Shown piece by piece: positions 1 through 8,646 of a stretch of DNA of 64,000 nucleotides (its first letter is position 1; each line of letters starts with the position of its first letter). Both the position numbers and the translations under genes were made by a program. The stretch lies in NCBI RefSeq assembly GCF_032583975.1, contig NZ_JAWHTF010000002.1; one strand, written 5' to 3'. Below the pieces are notes generated by a model that saw nothing but the letters and a program-made list of their open reading frames with translations, did not search any database and was not told where the DNA came from. The DNA is from Gilvirhabdus luticola (GTDB taxonomy: Bacteria; Bacteroidota; Bacteroidia; Flavobacteriales; Flavobacteriaceae).

Positions 1-391
1 CAAGACCATAAATAGAAGATGTTCCGATATTTACAAAAAGTTTCAAGTCTTTGCATTGTAACGCATAGTCTATAAGATTTTTTGTACCTATGATATTGTT
101 ACTAAAATAATCTTCAAAAGTAGAGTTAGAAGATATGCCTGGTTGAGCTGCAAAATGAAAAATATAATCTACATCTCTTGGCAAAACATCTTTTAAATCA
201 TCATCTCGTAAATCTTTAGCCAAAAAAGAAACACCTTTATCAAGCAATGCTTTGTGGTTTAATTCTTTAAGTTCTAAACTATAATAAGGTGAAAAATTAT
301 CCAATCCAACAACTTCATGACCCAATGTTTGCAAACGTTCTGCTGTATGTGAACCAATGAATCCTGCTGCTCCTGTTACTAATATTTTCAT
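1..391 (-). CDS. NAD-dependent epimerase/dehydratase, N-terminal part (cut by window edge)
   Basis: The visible 130 residues begin MKILVTGAAGFIGSH, which is the glycine-rich NAD(P)-binding start of short-chain dehydrogenase-type nucleotide-sugar epimerases (TGAAGFIG at residues 6-13). They continue through a FHFAAQPGI segment and end near the conserved SSIYG stretch. The catalytic YxxxK lies outside the window. The family interconverts UDP-sugars in the cytoplasm, for example UDP-glucuronate or UDP-GlcNAc 4-epimerases; the substrate cannot be told from this fragment. It is divergent from a glycosyltransferase operon that starts 90 bases away, which fits a role in making a sugar for surface glycans or lipid modification. 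Family assignment is firm; the exact enzyme is not. Confidence 0.85.
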   Translation of the reverse strand, partial: MKILVTGAAGFIGSHTAERLQTLGHEVVGLDNFSPYYSLELKELNHKALLDKGVSFLAKDLRDDDLKDVLPRDVDYIFHFAAQPGISSNSTFEDYFSNNIIGTKNLIDYALQCKDLKLFVNIGTSSIYGL

Positions 392-453
392 ATAAATAAT
401 ATCTTGTGCAAAGAAACATTATTTTTTTAAATTTTCTGTTTTCTAAAAAAGAA

Positions 454-461
454 TACATTTG
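454..461 (+). promoter_or_regulatory. Bacteroidota-type -7 box for the glycosyltransferase operon
   Basis: TACATTTG matches the TAnnTTTG -7 consensus exactly and lies 19 bases before the ATG at 481, in the 90-base gap between divergent genes. No clear TTG -33 element is visible at the usual distance, so this is a plausible but unproven promoter. Confidence 0.45.
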
Positions 462-480
462 TAAAACCAACGACTAATCG

Positions 481-1194
481 ATGAGTTACCAATTTACAAT
501 TGTTGTCCCAGTTTATAATGAAGAGGATAACTTATTACGAGTTGAAAAAGAACTACTCGCCTATATTAAAATAGCAACTAAAAAAACAAATGTGTTATTT
601 GTTAATGATGGTTCTAAAGATAAAAGTCAAGATTTAATTGAAGCCATTTGCCAAAGAAATTTAGAATTCAATTACATTAGTTTTAAGGAAAATCGAGGCT
701 TGAGCGCCGCTATCAAAGCTGGATTTGATTATGTAGATACCGAACTGGTTGGCTATATAGATTCTGATTTGCAAACATCTCCAAACGATTTTAATCTACT
801 TTTAGAAAATATTGATGAATTTGATTTAGTAACTGGCGTGCGATCTAATAGAAAAGATTCGTTCACCAAAAATATGTCTTCAAAAATTGCCAATGGTATT
901 CGTAGAGCTTTTACTCATGATGGTATGGATGATACGGGTTGTCCTTTAAAAGTCATTAAAACAGAATATGCCAAGAGAATACCCATGTTTAAAGGGTTGC
1001 ATCGATTTTTACCAGCAATGATTTTGCTTCAGCATGGAAAAATAAAACAAGTCCCTGTGCAACACTTTCCTAGAATGGCTGGTCAAGCAAAATTTGGTTT
1101 ATGGAACAGGCTACTTGGCCCATTAGCAGATTGCTTTGCTTATTTATGGATGAAGAAAAAATACATTAATTACGAAGTCAATAAAAAAGGTTAA
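481..1194 (+). CDS. Family 2 glycosyltransferase, polyprenyl-phosphate sugar synthase type
   Basis: A 237-residue GT-A glycosyltransferase. The start VVPVYNEEDN (8-17), VNDGSKDKS (41-49), the metal-binding DSDLQ (94-98) and the late GQAKFG stretch (201-206) resemble dolichol- or undecaprenyl-phosphate mannosyl/glucosyltransferases (DPM1, GtrB, ArnC). Those enzymes load a sugar from a nucleotide donor onto a lipid phosphate at the inner face of the membrane. It lacks the two C-terminal membrane helices of GtrB/ArnC. Its stop codon shares one base with the next ATG (TAATG), and the next two genes encode a LAB_N membrane protein and an ArnT-like transferase. The inferred role is therefore to make the lipid-linked sugar donor used by that transferase. 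Confidence 0.85.
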   Translation: MSYQFTIVVPVYNEEDNLLRVEKELLAYIKIATKKTNVLFVNDGSKDKSQDLIEAICQRNLEFNYISFKENRGLSAAIKAGFDYVDTELVGYIDSDLQTSPNDFNLLLENIDEFDLVTGVRSNRKDSFTKNMSSKIANGIRRAFTHDGMDDTGCPLKVIKTEYAKRIPMFKGLHRFLPAMILLQHGKIKQVPVQHFPRMAGQAKFGLWNRLLGPLADCFAYLWMKKKYINYEVNKKG

Positions 1195-1817
1195 TGAGCG
1201 ATTGGATTATATATAGTATTGGTTTTATTGCTCAACTCTTATTCTCCTCAAGATTAATAGTGCAATGGGTAACTTCAGAAAAATACAGACGTGTTGTTAC
1301 ACCTTCTCTTTTTTGGGTATTAAGTTTAATTGCATCTTTTCTTTTGTTCATATATGGTTATTTGCGACTTGATTTTGCAATTATGTTGGGGCAAGCACTC
1401 ACCTATTTTATTTATATCAGAAATTTACAATTGCAAAATCAGTGGCAAAAAATTCCAACCGTGTTACAATGGTTTTTATTATTAGTGCCAACCTTTATAG
1501 TCATTTATTACTTCAACAATAATAGGTTTGATGCGATGTTGCTTTTTAAGAACGAAAATATTCCTCTGTGGTTATTAATTTTAGGCATTGTGTCACAAGT
1601 AGTATTTACATTGCGTTTTGTATACCAATGGATTTATTCCGAAAGACATAACAAATCTGTATTACCTTTTGGGTTTTGGATGTTAAGCTTAATTGGTTCT
1701 CTATTAATATTATCCTATGCCATTATAAGAAAAGATCCTGTGTTGTTTTTAGGACACATTTTGGGTGCTACAATTTATGTCAGAAATTTAATGTTACTCC
1801 GAAAAGTTAATGCTTAA
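1194..1817 (+). CDS. Tandem LAB_N-domain membrane protein
   Basis: A 207-residue, very hydrophobic protein made of two copies of the lipid-A-disaccharide-synthase N-terminal domain (LAB_N). Both repeats (about 10-80 and 130-201) carry the same signature: FSSRLIVQWVTSE at 17-29 and FTLRFVYQWIYSE at 138-150, each followed by P-x-x-FW and ending in YxRNL. This is a clear internal duplication, with about three membrane helices per copy. No LpxB catalytic domain is present. It overlaps the GT2 stop by one base and the GT39 start by eight, so translation is probably coupled. Small LAB_N proteins beside GT2/GT39 pairs could help move or present a lipid-linked sugar; that role is inference. Confidence 0.85.
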   Translation: MSDWIIYSIGFIAQLLFSSRLIVQWVTSEKYRRVVTPSLFWVLSLIASFLLFIYGYLRLDFAIMLGQALTYFIYIRNLQLQNQWQKIPTVLQWFLLLVPTFIVIYYFNNNRFDAMLLFKNENIPLWLLILGIVSQVVFTLRFVYQWIYSERHNKSVLPFGFWMLSLIGSLLILSYAIIRKDPVLFLGHILGATIYVRNLMLLRKVNA

Positions 1818-3447
1818 AACCATAAAGAAATATCCGAATCTCACTATATGCTTAATAGTTGCCATTATGCTATTACCTAATATTAATGTATTAGGTGTAT
1901 CAATAATGGAAGCCAGAAACTATATCACAGCAAGAGAGATGGTTACAGACGGAAATTGGCTTCTAACTACCATGAATGGTGAAGCGCGTTATGAAAAACC
2001 ACCACTACCTACCTGGTTGGCAGCTTTATCTGGTATGGTTTTCGGTTTAAAAAGCTTGTTTGGTTTGAGGTTGCCTGCTGTAGTCATGATTATGGTTATT
2101 GGATGTTTTACCTTCAAACTATCCAAAAAGTTATTGAGTAATATTTCTCATAGTATTATCAATGCTCTTGTTGTAATTTCTTCATTTTATGTTATCGGAA
2201 TTATCATAGAAGCACCATGGGATATTTTCACTCATGGATTTATGCTAATTGCAATTTATTATTTGTACGACTTTTTTGAAAGTAACAACACAACTTACAA
2301 AAGTGCTTTACTATCTGGAGTTTTTATTGGGTTATCGTTTATGTGCAAAGGACCAATTTCAATATATGCTTTATTAGTTCCTTTTGTATTGGCTTATGGA
2401 TTTTCTTATAAATACAAGAATTTTAAAAAGAAAATACCATTAATGATACTCATTTTAATTATTTCTTTGGTCATTGGAGGATGGTGGTTTGTCTATGTGA
2501 GGCTTCAGGATCCTGAAACTTTAATAGCTATTACAAAGCGAGAAACTGGGAATTGGTCAAGTTATAATGTAAGACCATTTCATTATTATTGGAGCTTTTT
2601 TACACAAAGCGGATTGTGGGCGATTCCTGCTTTTATAGGTTTGTTATATCCTTATTTAAAAACCAGAGTTTCAAACTTAAAAGCTTATAAATTAAGTATT
2701 CTTTGGACATTTTTTGCTGTAATTCTCTTGTCGGTAATTCCAGAAAAAAAATCGCGATACCTGATGCCTGTCCTTATTCCATTGGCCTTTAATACAGGTT
2801 TTTATATTGAATATTTAGTCTCCAATTTTAAAAATCTAAAAGATAAAAGAGAAACACTACCTGTGTATTTTAATTTTGGTTTGATTGCCATAATTGGAAT
2901 CACTTTTCCGATAATAGCTTATGTCATCTTAAAAGACAATTTATCTGGTTTTTGGTTTTGGTATATAGCATCATCTTTATTGTTAATGAGTATAGGAATT
3001 TTAATTCTCTCTCAACTAAAAAAGAAAAATATCAGGAAGGTTTTTCTTCTTACTGTGGCTTTCTTTACATGTTTGTTAACTTTTGGTTTGCCTTTGTCCA
3101 ATGCTACTAAAAGTGACAATTATAACCCAATTACGAATTTAAATCTGAAAGCAAAACAGCTAAATATTAAGATCTATACACTAGATTATGTTTCACCAGA
3201 AATAATTTGGCAATATGGTGATAAGATCCCTTCAATAAAGCTTGAGGATAATACTTATAACTTTCCGAAAGAAGAAAAAATTGGTTTGCTAGCTAATGAT
3301 ATAAATCCTGAAGATGAAAAGTTGCTGAAATCTTTATATAAAATTGAAAAAATTACTACTTACGATTTAAATAGTATACCACAAACTAATAGAAAACACA
3401 AAGATCGTCTTTTAAATCATTATTATATATTAACTAGGATTCAGTAA
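1810..3447 (+). CDS. ArnT-like family 39 glycosyltransferase
   Basis: A 545-residue GT-C transferase with about a dozen membrane helices and a soluble C-terminal part. The first periplasmic loop carries EARNY (34-38) and YEKPPLPTW (61-69), closely matching the acidic residue and EKPP signature of ArnT and protein O-mannosyltransferases. These use a lipid-phosphate sugar to modify lipid A, a glycan or a protein at the outer face of the inner membrane. Together with the GT2 and LAB_N genes upstream it forms a three-gene lipid-glycosylation operon. The 3' end overlaps the convergent PAP2 gene by 14 bases. The acceptor and sugar are not identifiable from sequence. Confidence 0.85.
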   Translation: MLKTIKKYPNLTICLIVAIMLLPNINVLGVSIMEARNYITAREMVTDGNWLLTTMNGEARYEKPPLPTWLAALSGMVFGLKSLFGLRLPAVVMIMVIGCFTFKLSKKLLSNISHSIINALVVISSFYVIGIIIEAPWDIFTHGFMLIAIYYLYDFFESNNTTYKSALLSGVFIGLSFMCKGPISIYALLVPFVLAYGFSYKYKNFKKKIPLMILILIISLVIGGWWFVYVRLQDPETLIAITKRETGNWSSYNVRPFHYYWSFFTQSGLWAIPAFIGLLYPYLKTRVSNLKAYKLSILWTFFAVILLSVIPEKKSRYLMPVLIPLAFNTGFYIEYLVSNFKNLKDKRETLPVYFNFGLIAIIGITFPIIAYVILKDNLSGFWFWYIASSLLLMSIGILILSQLKKKNIRKVFLLTVAFFTCLLTFGLPLSNATKSDNYNPITNLNLKAKQLNIKIYTLDYVSPEIIWQYGDKIPSIKLEDNTYNFPKEEKIGLLANDINPEDEKLLKSLYKIEKITTYDLNSIPQTNRKHKDRLLNHYYILTRIQ

Positions 3448-4006
3448 ACCTATGTATCAAATATTTTGATAGTCTGTAAAAAGAATATCCGGATAAGGCT
3501 CCAAATATCATCCCACAAAACACGTCTAATGGATAGTGAACTCCAATATAAATTCTACTGTAACCCATTGCAGCAGCCCATAATAATAGTATAAAAATAA
3601 GATATTGGTATTTTTGCCTTAAAAGTAAACCTACAAAAACTGCTACTGCCATTGAATTTGAAGCATGCCCAGAGAAAAATCCAAACTTTCCTCCACATGA
3701 TGGTTTTACAAGTCGCATAATATCTTGAAGATTTGCTTCTTGGCAAGGTCTAAAGCGTTCTAAACCATGCTTAAACAAATTAGTGATTTGGTCTGTAAAA
3801 AGCACCATTAAAACCGTTATGGCAAGTATGACTAAAAACGATCTCTTATTTTCTTTTTTATATATTAAATACAATAAGATAGCATATAAGGGAGCCCAAT
3901 AAAATTTGGTAGTATATACCATCCAGAATCCATCCCAAGATTCTGATCCCAAACCGTTTAAAAATAAAAACAATTCTTTATCGTATTGTAATAATTGATC
4001 CAGCAT
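3434..4006 (-). CDS. PAP2-family membrane phosphatase
   Basis: A 190-residue membrane protein with all three PAP2 phosphatase motifs: K79 through RFRP (84-87), the SGH triad at 112-114, and SRIYIGVHYPLD (150-161) supplying the catalytic histidine H157 and D161. The family removes phosphate from undecaprenyl diphosphate, phosphatidate or lipid A at the periplasmic side of the membrane. Convergent with the GT39 gene, it could recycle lipid carrier released by that system or act as a lipid A phosphatase. It follows the small acidic protein and MATE genes on the same strand with short gaps. Family is firm, substrate open. Confidence 0.88.
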   Translation of the reverse strand: MLDQLLQYDKELFLFLNGLGSESWDGFWMVYTTKFYWAPLYAILLYLIYKKENKRSFLVILAITVLMVLFTDQITNLFKHGLERFRPCQEANLQDIMRLVKPSCGGKFGFFSGHASNSMAVAVFVGLLLRQKYQYLIFILLLWAAAMGYSRIYIGVHYPLDVFCGMIFGALSGYSFYRLSKYLIHRFTES

Positions 4007-4020
4007 AACTTGTTTTAAAA

Positions 4021-4248
4021 TTATTCCTCATATCGCGAAACCTCACGATCATAAAAATCCGTAGCTTGCTTTATTAAATTTTCTGTTTCAATCTCTAGTT
4101 CCTTTTGGTCATGTTGATCAAAATCTTCAAACCATTCTACTTCATCATTTTCCAAATTGATAATAAACCTAGGGAATTCTGTATGAATTACAAAAATGGC
4201 ATTAGGCAAATCTGTATTATCTCCAAGTATAAATTTAGGAAGTTCCAT
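4021..4248 (-). CDS. Small acidic protein of unknown function
   Basis: A 75-residue soluble protein, strongly acidic in its second half (VEWFEDFDQHDQKELEIETE region), with no signal peptide, membrane helix or known motif that I recognise. Its start overlaps the end of the MATE gene by 14 bases and it ends 14 bases before the PAP2 start, so it sits inside a tight three-gene minus-strand unit. That coupling supports a real gene. I do not assign a function. Confidence 0.7.
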   Translation of the reverse strand: MELPKFILGDNTDLPNAIFVIHTEFPRFIINLENDEVEWFEDFDQHDQKELEIETENLIKQATDFYDREVSRYEE

Positions 4249-5620
4249 TTTCTGCAGTTATTAATTTTTTAGTTAAATAATTAAATCGAATATACAATAA
4301 AATAGCAGCAGTTGTTAGACCGGCCAGCAATCCTAACCAAATACCAAAACTTCCATAAGCTTCTGCTTTTCCTAAAAAATAACTGATAGGAAACCCGATA
4401 ACCCAATAGGATATAAATGTAATGATAGTAGGTATTTTAACATCTTGCAATCCTCTTAATGCTCCTAAAATGATAACTTGTAAACTGTCACTTATTTGAA
4501 ATATTGCAGCCGCAATCAATAATGTGGAGGCTATTTTTACAACTTCGGTGTTATCGGCTAAATTGGTTATATCATTATAATCGACATATAATTTAGGTAA
4601 ATAATTATGCAAGGCAAAGAACATAATCCCAAATAAAACTGCAAAGATAGCACCCAAAATAAAAATAGAATAGGCTATTCTTCGTAATTCAAAATAAGCT
4701 TTTAGTCCTTTCTGATTTCCAACTCTAATCATTGAAGCTACACTTAATCCCATTGCAATCATAAAGGTCATAGAAGATAGGTTTAATGCTATCTGGTTTG
4801 CTGCTTGAGGATTTTTTCCCAACAAACCACTTAACCAAATGGCTGCCGTGAATATGGCGACTTCAAAAAACATTTGCATGGCGCTAGGTGCTCCCAAATT
4901 CAATATTTTTTTGATCATCAATTTATCTAACACAAATAATTTAATATGTGTTACATACAATTTCGATTTTTCATTTCCTTTCAAAATCCACCATAAAAAC
5001 CCAACCATAATAAAACGGGATGCCAAGGTACCATAAGCTGCTCCTACAATACCTAGTTGAGGAAAACCAATCTTTCCAAATATGAGCAAATAGTTTAAAA
5101 TAACATTAACTATGTTAGCCAATATTGTGGCGTACATTGGGTAGCGTGTCATAGACAAACCGTCACTAAATTGTTTGAAAGCTTGAAAAATAATTAATGG
5201 AATTAATGAAAATGCAACCAAATCTAAATACGGAATAGCAAGCTCTACAACCTCAACAGGTTGCTTCATTAAATACATAAGTGGCTTTGCAAAATAGATC
5301 ATGAGGAATAAGGCAATTCCTAATACTGTACATAAAAACAGACCATGTTTAAAAGCTGACTTCCCTTTTCTAAAATCCTGTTCAGCATCTGCTTCCGCGG
5401 TTAATGGTGTTATGGCAGTAGAAAATCCTATACCTAAAGACATCGCAATAAACATAAAGCTATTGCCCAAAGATACTGCCGCAAGTTCGGCTGTACCCAA
5501 TTGTCCTACCATAATATTATCAACAAAACTAACAAATGTATGACCCAGCATACCTAACATTACTGGAGCAGCAAGTTGCCAATTATATTTGAACTCTTTG
5601 GTATAAATTCCTAATTGCAT
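4235..5620 (-). CDS. MATE-family multidrug/sodium antiporter
   Basis: A 461-residue polytopic membrane protein with twelve predicted helices. It has features of the MATE (NorM/DinF-like) family: an N-terminal half with PVMLGMLGHTFVSFVDNIMV and a repeated second half with LGAPSAMQMFFEVAIF. These exporters expel cationic drugs or metabolites using a sodium or proton gradient. I chose the ATG at 5620 rather than an in-frame upstream codon at 5662, because the family starts close to this position and a -7-like box (5625-5632) lies directly upstream. The longer form adds 14 untypical residues. Confidence 0.9.
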   Translation of the reverse strand: MQLGIYTKEFKYNWQLAAPVMLGMLGHTFVSFVDNIMVGQLGTAELAAVSLGNSFMFIAMSLGIGFSTAITPLTAEADAEQDFRKGKSAFKHGLFLCTVLGIALFLMIYFAKPLMYLMKQPVEVVELAIPYLDLVAFSLIPLIIFQAFKQFSDGLSMTRYPMYATILANIVNVILNYLLIFGKIGFPQLGIVGAAYGTLASRFIMVGFLWWILKGNEKSKLYVTHIKLFVLDKLMIKKILNLGAPSAMQMFFEVAIFTAAIWLSGLLGKNPQAANQIALNLSSMTFMIAMGLSVASMIRVGNQKGLKAYFELRRIAYSIFILGAIFAVLFGIMFFALHNYLPKLYVDYNDITNLADNTEVVKIASTLLIAAAIFQISDSLQVIILGALRGLQDVKIPTIITFISYWVIGFPISYFLGKAEAYGSFGIWLGLLAGLTTAAILLYIRFNYLTKKLITAENGTS

Positions 5621-5624
5621 TTGG

Positions 5625-5632
5625 CAAAAGTA
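5625..5632 (-). promoter_or_regulatory. -7 box almost touching the MATE start codon
   Basis: Read on the minus strand this is TACTTTTG followed by CC, a match to TAnnTTTGC, only four bases before the ATG at 5620. A TTG lies 21 bases further upstream. Transcription from here would begin at or near the start codon, implying a leaderless message. Confidence 0.4.
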
Positions 5633-5960
5633 GTATATCCAAATGGCAATAACCAAATTCAAAAACTATAGTTGTAGAATAACTTCTTGAAGTTAGATGT
5701 TGTTAATAAGTTATTCTAATTGACTTATAACTAGGCTACTATTTTTTATATCTTTATTTTTTAGTACGTAAAACATCATTTTTTATACAATACAAAGAAA
5801 CATTTAGCTTTTATTTTAGAGGGATTTATAAATAAACTGCGAGTTAAAGGTTTCAAAAAAAAGAGGAATAAAATTCCTCTTTTTTATTGCTTATAATTAA
5901 CATTCCTTTTAGATTTCTTCAGCAAAGCATTAAGTATATTGCATACTTAAAGCTATCTAT
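5633..5960. other. Gene-free stretch with inverted repeats
   Basis: No credible reading frame is seen in these 328 bases between divergent genes. They hold a perfect 10-base inverted repeat (AGAATAACTT at 5676-5685, AAGTTATTCT at 5708-5717), a shorter nested palindrome AACTTC-TT-GAAGTT (5681-5694) and, further on, a strong terminator-like hairpin (5855-5885). I did not recognise a known RNA family. A small RNA or a structured 5' leader are both possible. Confidence 0.5.
5855..5885. terminator. Bidirectional terminator-like hairpin
   Basis: Stem AAGAGGAAT / ATTCCTCTT with loop AAA, extended by flanking A and T runs on either side so that it would work in both directions. It is unusual in lying between two divergently transcribed genes, where no annotated transcript needs to end. 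Confidence 0.7.
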
Positions 5961-6887
5961 ATGAAACATTTTTTACTCGTAGGCTTACTCATTTTCTTAC
6001 AAAATGCCTTTACTCAAAATATAGCCAAACCTTTTTTACCAGATATTATTTCACAATTTCCAAATGTTAGAGATATAGCTATTTCTCCAGATGGCAATGA
6101 GATCATGTTCTCTGCACAAAGTGTTATGGGAAACTTATCTGCAATTATTTCAGTAAAAAAAAATGGTGATATCTGGAGCAATCCAAAAGTGGCGTCTTTT
6201 TCAGGACAACACTTTGATTTAGAGCCGTTTTTTTCACATCATGGATTAAAACTATATTTTGTATCAACAAGACCTTTAGATAGCAATTCTTCTGAAGCAA
6301 AAGATTTTGATATTTGGTATGTAGAAAGAAGTACAATTGAAGGTCATTGGTCAGAACCCAAAAATTTAGGAAGTCCAATAAATACAGAACATGGTGAATT
6401 TTACCCTTCAATTGCCGAAAACGGTAATTTCTATTTTACCAGAGACAATTCAACTCTAGGCAGTAAGGATGACTTATATGTAAGCGAATTCATAAATGAC
6501 ACATATACCGAACCAAAAGCCTTACCAGATACTGTAAACTCTGAAGGTTATGAATATAATGCCTTTATTGCACCTGATGAGTCTTACATTTTATTTGGTA
6601 CTTATAACAGAAAAGACGGTTTTGGAAGTGGTGATCTATATATTAGTTATAATTCTGAAAACGGTTGGACAGAGGCCAAAAATTTAGGCAATACCATAAA
6701 TACTAATAAAATGGATTATTGTCCATTTGTTAAGGGCAATACGCTATACTATACCAGTAAACAAGATGGTACTCAAACAAAATTTGATACGGCCTTATCC
6801 ATTGAACAACTTTCACAAGAATTTAATAAACATAATAATGGCTCAAGCAGATTGTATCAAATATCTGCTGATACTATAATAAAATAA
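5961..6887 (+). CDS. Secreted PD40 beta-propeller repeat protein
   Basis: A 308-residue protein with a signal peptide (about residues 1-19, ending near FTQN) and at least five WD40-like PD40 repeats. These are recognisable by blocks such as DIAISPDGNEIMFSA, FFSHHGLKLYFVSTRP, YPSIAENGNFYFTRD and FIAPDESYILFGTYN. Such TolB-like propellers act in the periplasm or at the cell surface, usually as protein-binding platforms. No catalytic or OmpA peptidoglycan-binding domain is attached. It stands alone on the plus strand; the next gene converges. Function beyond the fold is not assigned. Confidence 0.85.
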   Translation: MKHFLLVGLLIFLQNAFTQNIAKPFLPDIISQFPNVRDIAISPDGNEIMFSAQSVMGNLSAIISVKKNGDIWSNPKVASFSGQHFDLEPFFSHHGLKLYFVSTRPLDSNSSEAKDFDIWYVERSTIEGHWSEPKNLGSPINTEHGEFYPSIAENGNFYFTRDNSTLGSKDDLYVSEFINDTYTEPKALPDTVNSEGYEYNAFIAPDESYILFGTYNRKDGFGSGDLYISYNSENGWTEAKNLGNTINTNKMDYCPFVKGNTLYYTSKQDGTQTKFDTALSIEQLSQEFNKHNNGSSRLYQISADTIIK

Positions 6888-6967
6888 TTGACAAACAAAA
6901 TGCAGGCCATATGAATAGAGTAATAATGATTGTATGAAGACTGCATTCTTCGCACATAGATAGCTGG

Positions 6968-8200
6968 CTAACTTGAGCTACCCCCATAATTAAAATTATC
7001 GGGGAAAGTTACAGAAGCTTTCCACCAGTTTATTATATCTTCTTTAGATGTGTTAGCGAAATCTGGTTGTTCCCAAATAAATGCTTTTTCCATTTGTTCT
7101 CCGAGAGCTAAAAGCTTTTTACCAGTTATAAGTTGTTTTTTATTCCAAGCTTTTAAAGCTTCTTTTAGAGAATTATTTTCTTTAAGCGAAACTATTAAAT
7201 CCTTGATATTGTTATAACCCTTAAACACTCCAGAACCTGTAAATGGTTGAACCACGATTCCTGCATCTCCTATCAAACACATATTGTTTTTATAATAGCT
7301 ATCAAGATCTAATGTATAAATAACCTGAATATAACTTTTTGTTGTTTTATTGACAATATCTGCATAATGCTCAGGAATCTTTTTAGATAAAAAATGTTTT
7401 AATTTATTCTCAATTTTAATAGTTAACTTACCTGGAGGCAAAGTTCCATTTCTAACTCTACCATTTACATCGGTCATTATTTCATTTAAGTCTTTTTCCT
7501 GAACAGCAATATATGCAGCCCAATTAAATATGCGACTTCCTGTTGTGGTTGAACCTTTTTTGTTTGGTATAAAATACAAGACATTATGACCTGGTTGATT
7601 CTTATAAGATAATCTTAGAATTTCATCTTTTAAAGGACTTTTTTCCAAAATTTCTGATTCTGGTAACAAACCTCTCCAAAGGACATAACCTCTGTATTTT
7701 AATTTCTTCTCTGGAAATAACAAACTTCTTCCTAAAGAATTGTAACCATCTGCAAAGACAACTAAATCAAATTGTTCCTTTTTTCCTTTATTAGTTGTTA
7801 ATTCTACTTTTGCATTTTCCAATAAGACGGAATTTGTTATTTTAATTCCACCTTTAAAATATTTATTAGGAAGATTGTTTCGAAGCTTTCTCCATAATTC
7901 ATTCCATTGAAAAACATGAAAATTCATAGGCATTTCCCATGCTATTTTGCCATAAGGCTCATAGTCTTCATTCTTGCCAATAAAAGGCATTCTATTTATT
8001 TGAAAAAAAGAAAAATCATCAGGTATTAAACCATCTTGTTTAATTTGCTTTATTAATTCACTTGGGGTTCCAATTCCTCCACCTCTTCCAACTAACGATG
8101 TATTAGACCTTTCAAATACCGTGACATCATAGCCTTCTTTCAGCAATAGAATAGCTGCTGAACAACCGGCAATAGAACCACCAACTACACCAATTTTCAT
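6968..8200 (-). CDS. FAD-dependent aromatic-type monooxygenase
   Basis: A 410-residue group A flavoprotein. The N-terminus has the FAD-binding GGSIAG (7-12) of a Rossmann fold followed by VTVFERS, and the C-terminal half has the second FAD motif GDAGIVVQPFTGSG, equivalent to the GD motif of PHBH-type hydroxylases. These enzymes hydroxylate aromatic or polycyclic compounds with NAD(P)H and oxygen; TetX-like and salicylate hydroxylase-like members exist, and the substrate here is unknown. It follows an EthD-like gene 27 bases upstream on the same strand, so the two are probably co-transcribed. Confidence 0.85.
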   Translation of the reverse strand: MKIGVVGGSIAGCSAAILLLKEGYDVTVFERSNTSLVGRGGGIGTPSELIKQIKQDGLIPDDFSFFQINRMPFIGKNEDYEPYGKIAWEMPMNFHVFQWNELWRKLRNNLPNKYFKGGIKITNSVLLENAKVELTTNKGKKEQFDLVVFADGYNSLGRSLLFPEKKLKYRGYVLWRGLLPESEILEKSPLKDEILRLSYKNQPGHNVLYFIPNKKGSTTTGSRIFNWAAYIAVQEKDLNEIMTDVNGRVRNGTLPPGKLTIKIENKLKHFLSKKIPEHYADIVNKTTKSYIQVIYTLDLDSYYKNNMCLIGDAGIVVQPFTGSGVFKGYNNIKDLIVSLKENNSLKEALKAWNKKQLITGKKLLALGEQMEKAFIWEQPDFANTSKEDIINWWKASVTFPDNFNYGGSSS

Positions 8201-8227
8201 CTTAATAATTTAAAAGAAAAACAATCG

Positions 8228-8551
8228 TTAAAGTTTAACCTCACTAATCTGAATTATGGGTTCGATATTGGTGTAATTTGGAATATCGCCCATGATTTGT
8301 TCGGCATTTGCACCAAATGAAGTTTGAAAATCTTCAACAGAATTAAAATAGATACATCCAATAGCCGCATATGGCGCATCGGCTCCAGGTTCCGCAGTCC
8401 CAATACCTTCTTCTATTTCCGCGTACTTAAGAGCATCACCCAACAGATTAGAAACCATTGGTACGTGTTTATTAACATAGTAGTTAATATCAAAATGTTT
8501 TCCTTCAGAATTTGGGTACAATACAGTTACTTTAGTCATTCCTACTTTCAT
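8228..8551 (-). CDS. EthD-domain dimeric alpha-beta barrel protein
   Basis: A 107-residue protein with the EthD fold signature: VTVLYPNSEGKHFDINYY near the start, then HVPMVSNLLGDALKY. EthD-like proteins are small dimeric ferredoxin-like barrels often found with oxidoreductases. A second in-frame ATG four codons later gives a start (MTKVTVLYP) that looks more typical, so the true start may be 8539. It precedes the FAD monooxygenase by 27 bases and lies about 95 bases downstream of the nitronate monooxygenase gene. It could shape or bind a product of these flavoenzymes; this is inference. Confidence 0.85.
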   Translation of the reverse strand: MKVGMTKVTVLYPNSEGKHFDINYYVNKHVPMVSNLLGDALKYAEIEEGIGTAEPGADAPYAAIGCIYFNSVEDFQTSFGANAEQIMGDIPNYTNIEPIIQISEVKL

Positions 8552-8646
8552 AATCAGATAGTTTAAAGATTTAAAAAATGTAGATTAATTAAATGTTAGA
8601 ATTTAAGCTTGAATAAGATACTAAAAATTCAATGAAAATGAGCTAT

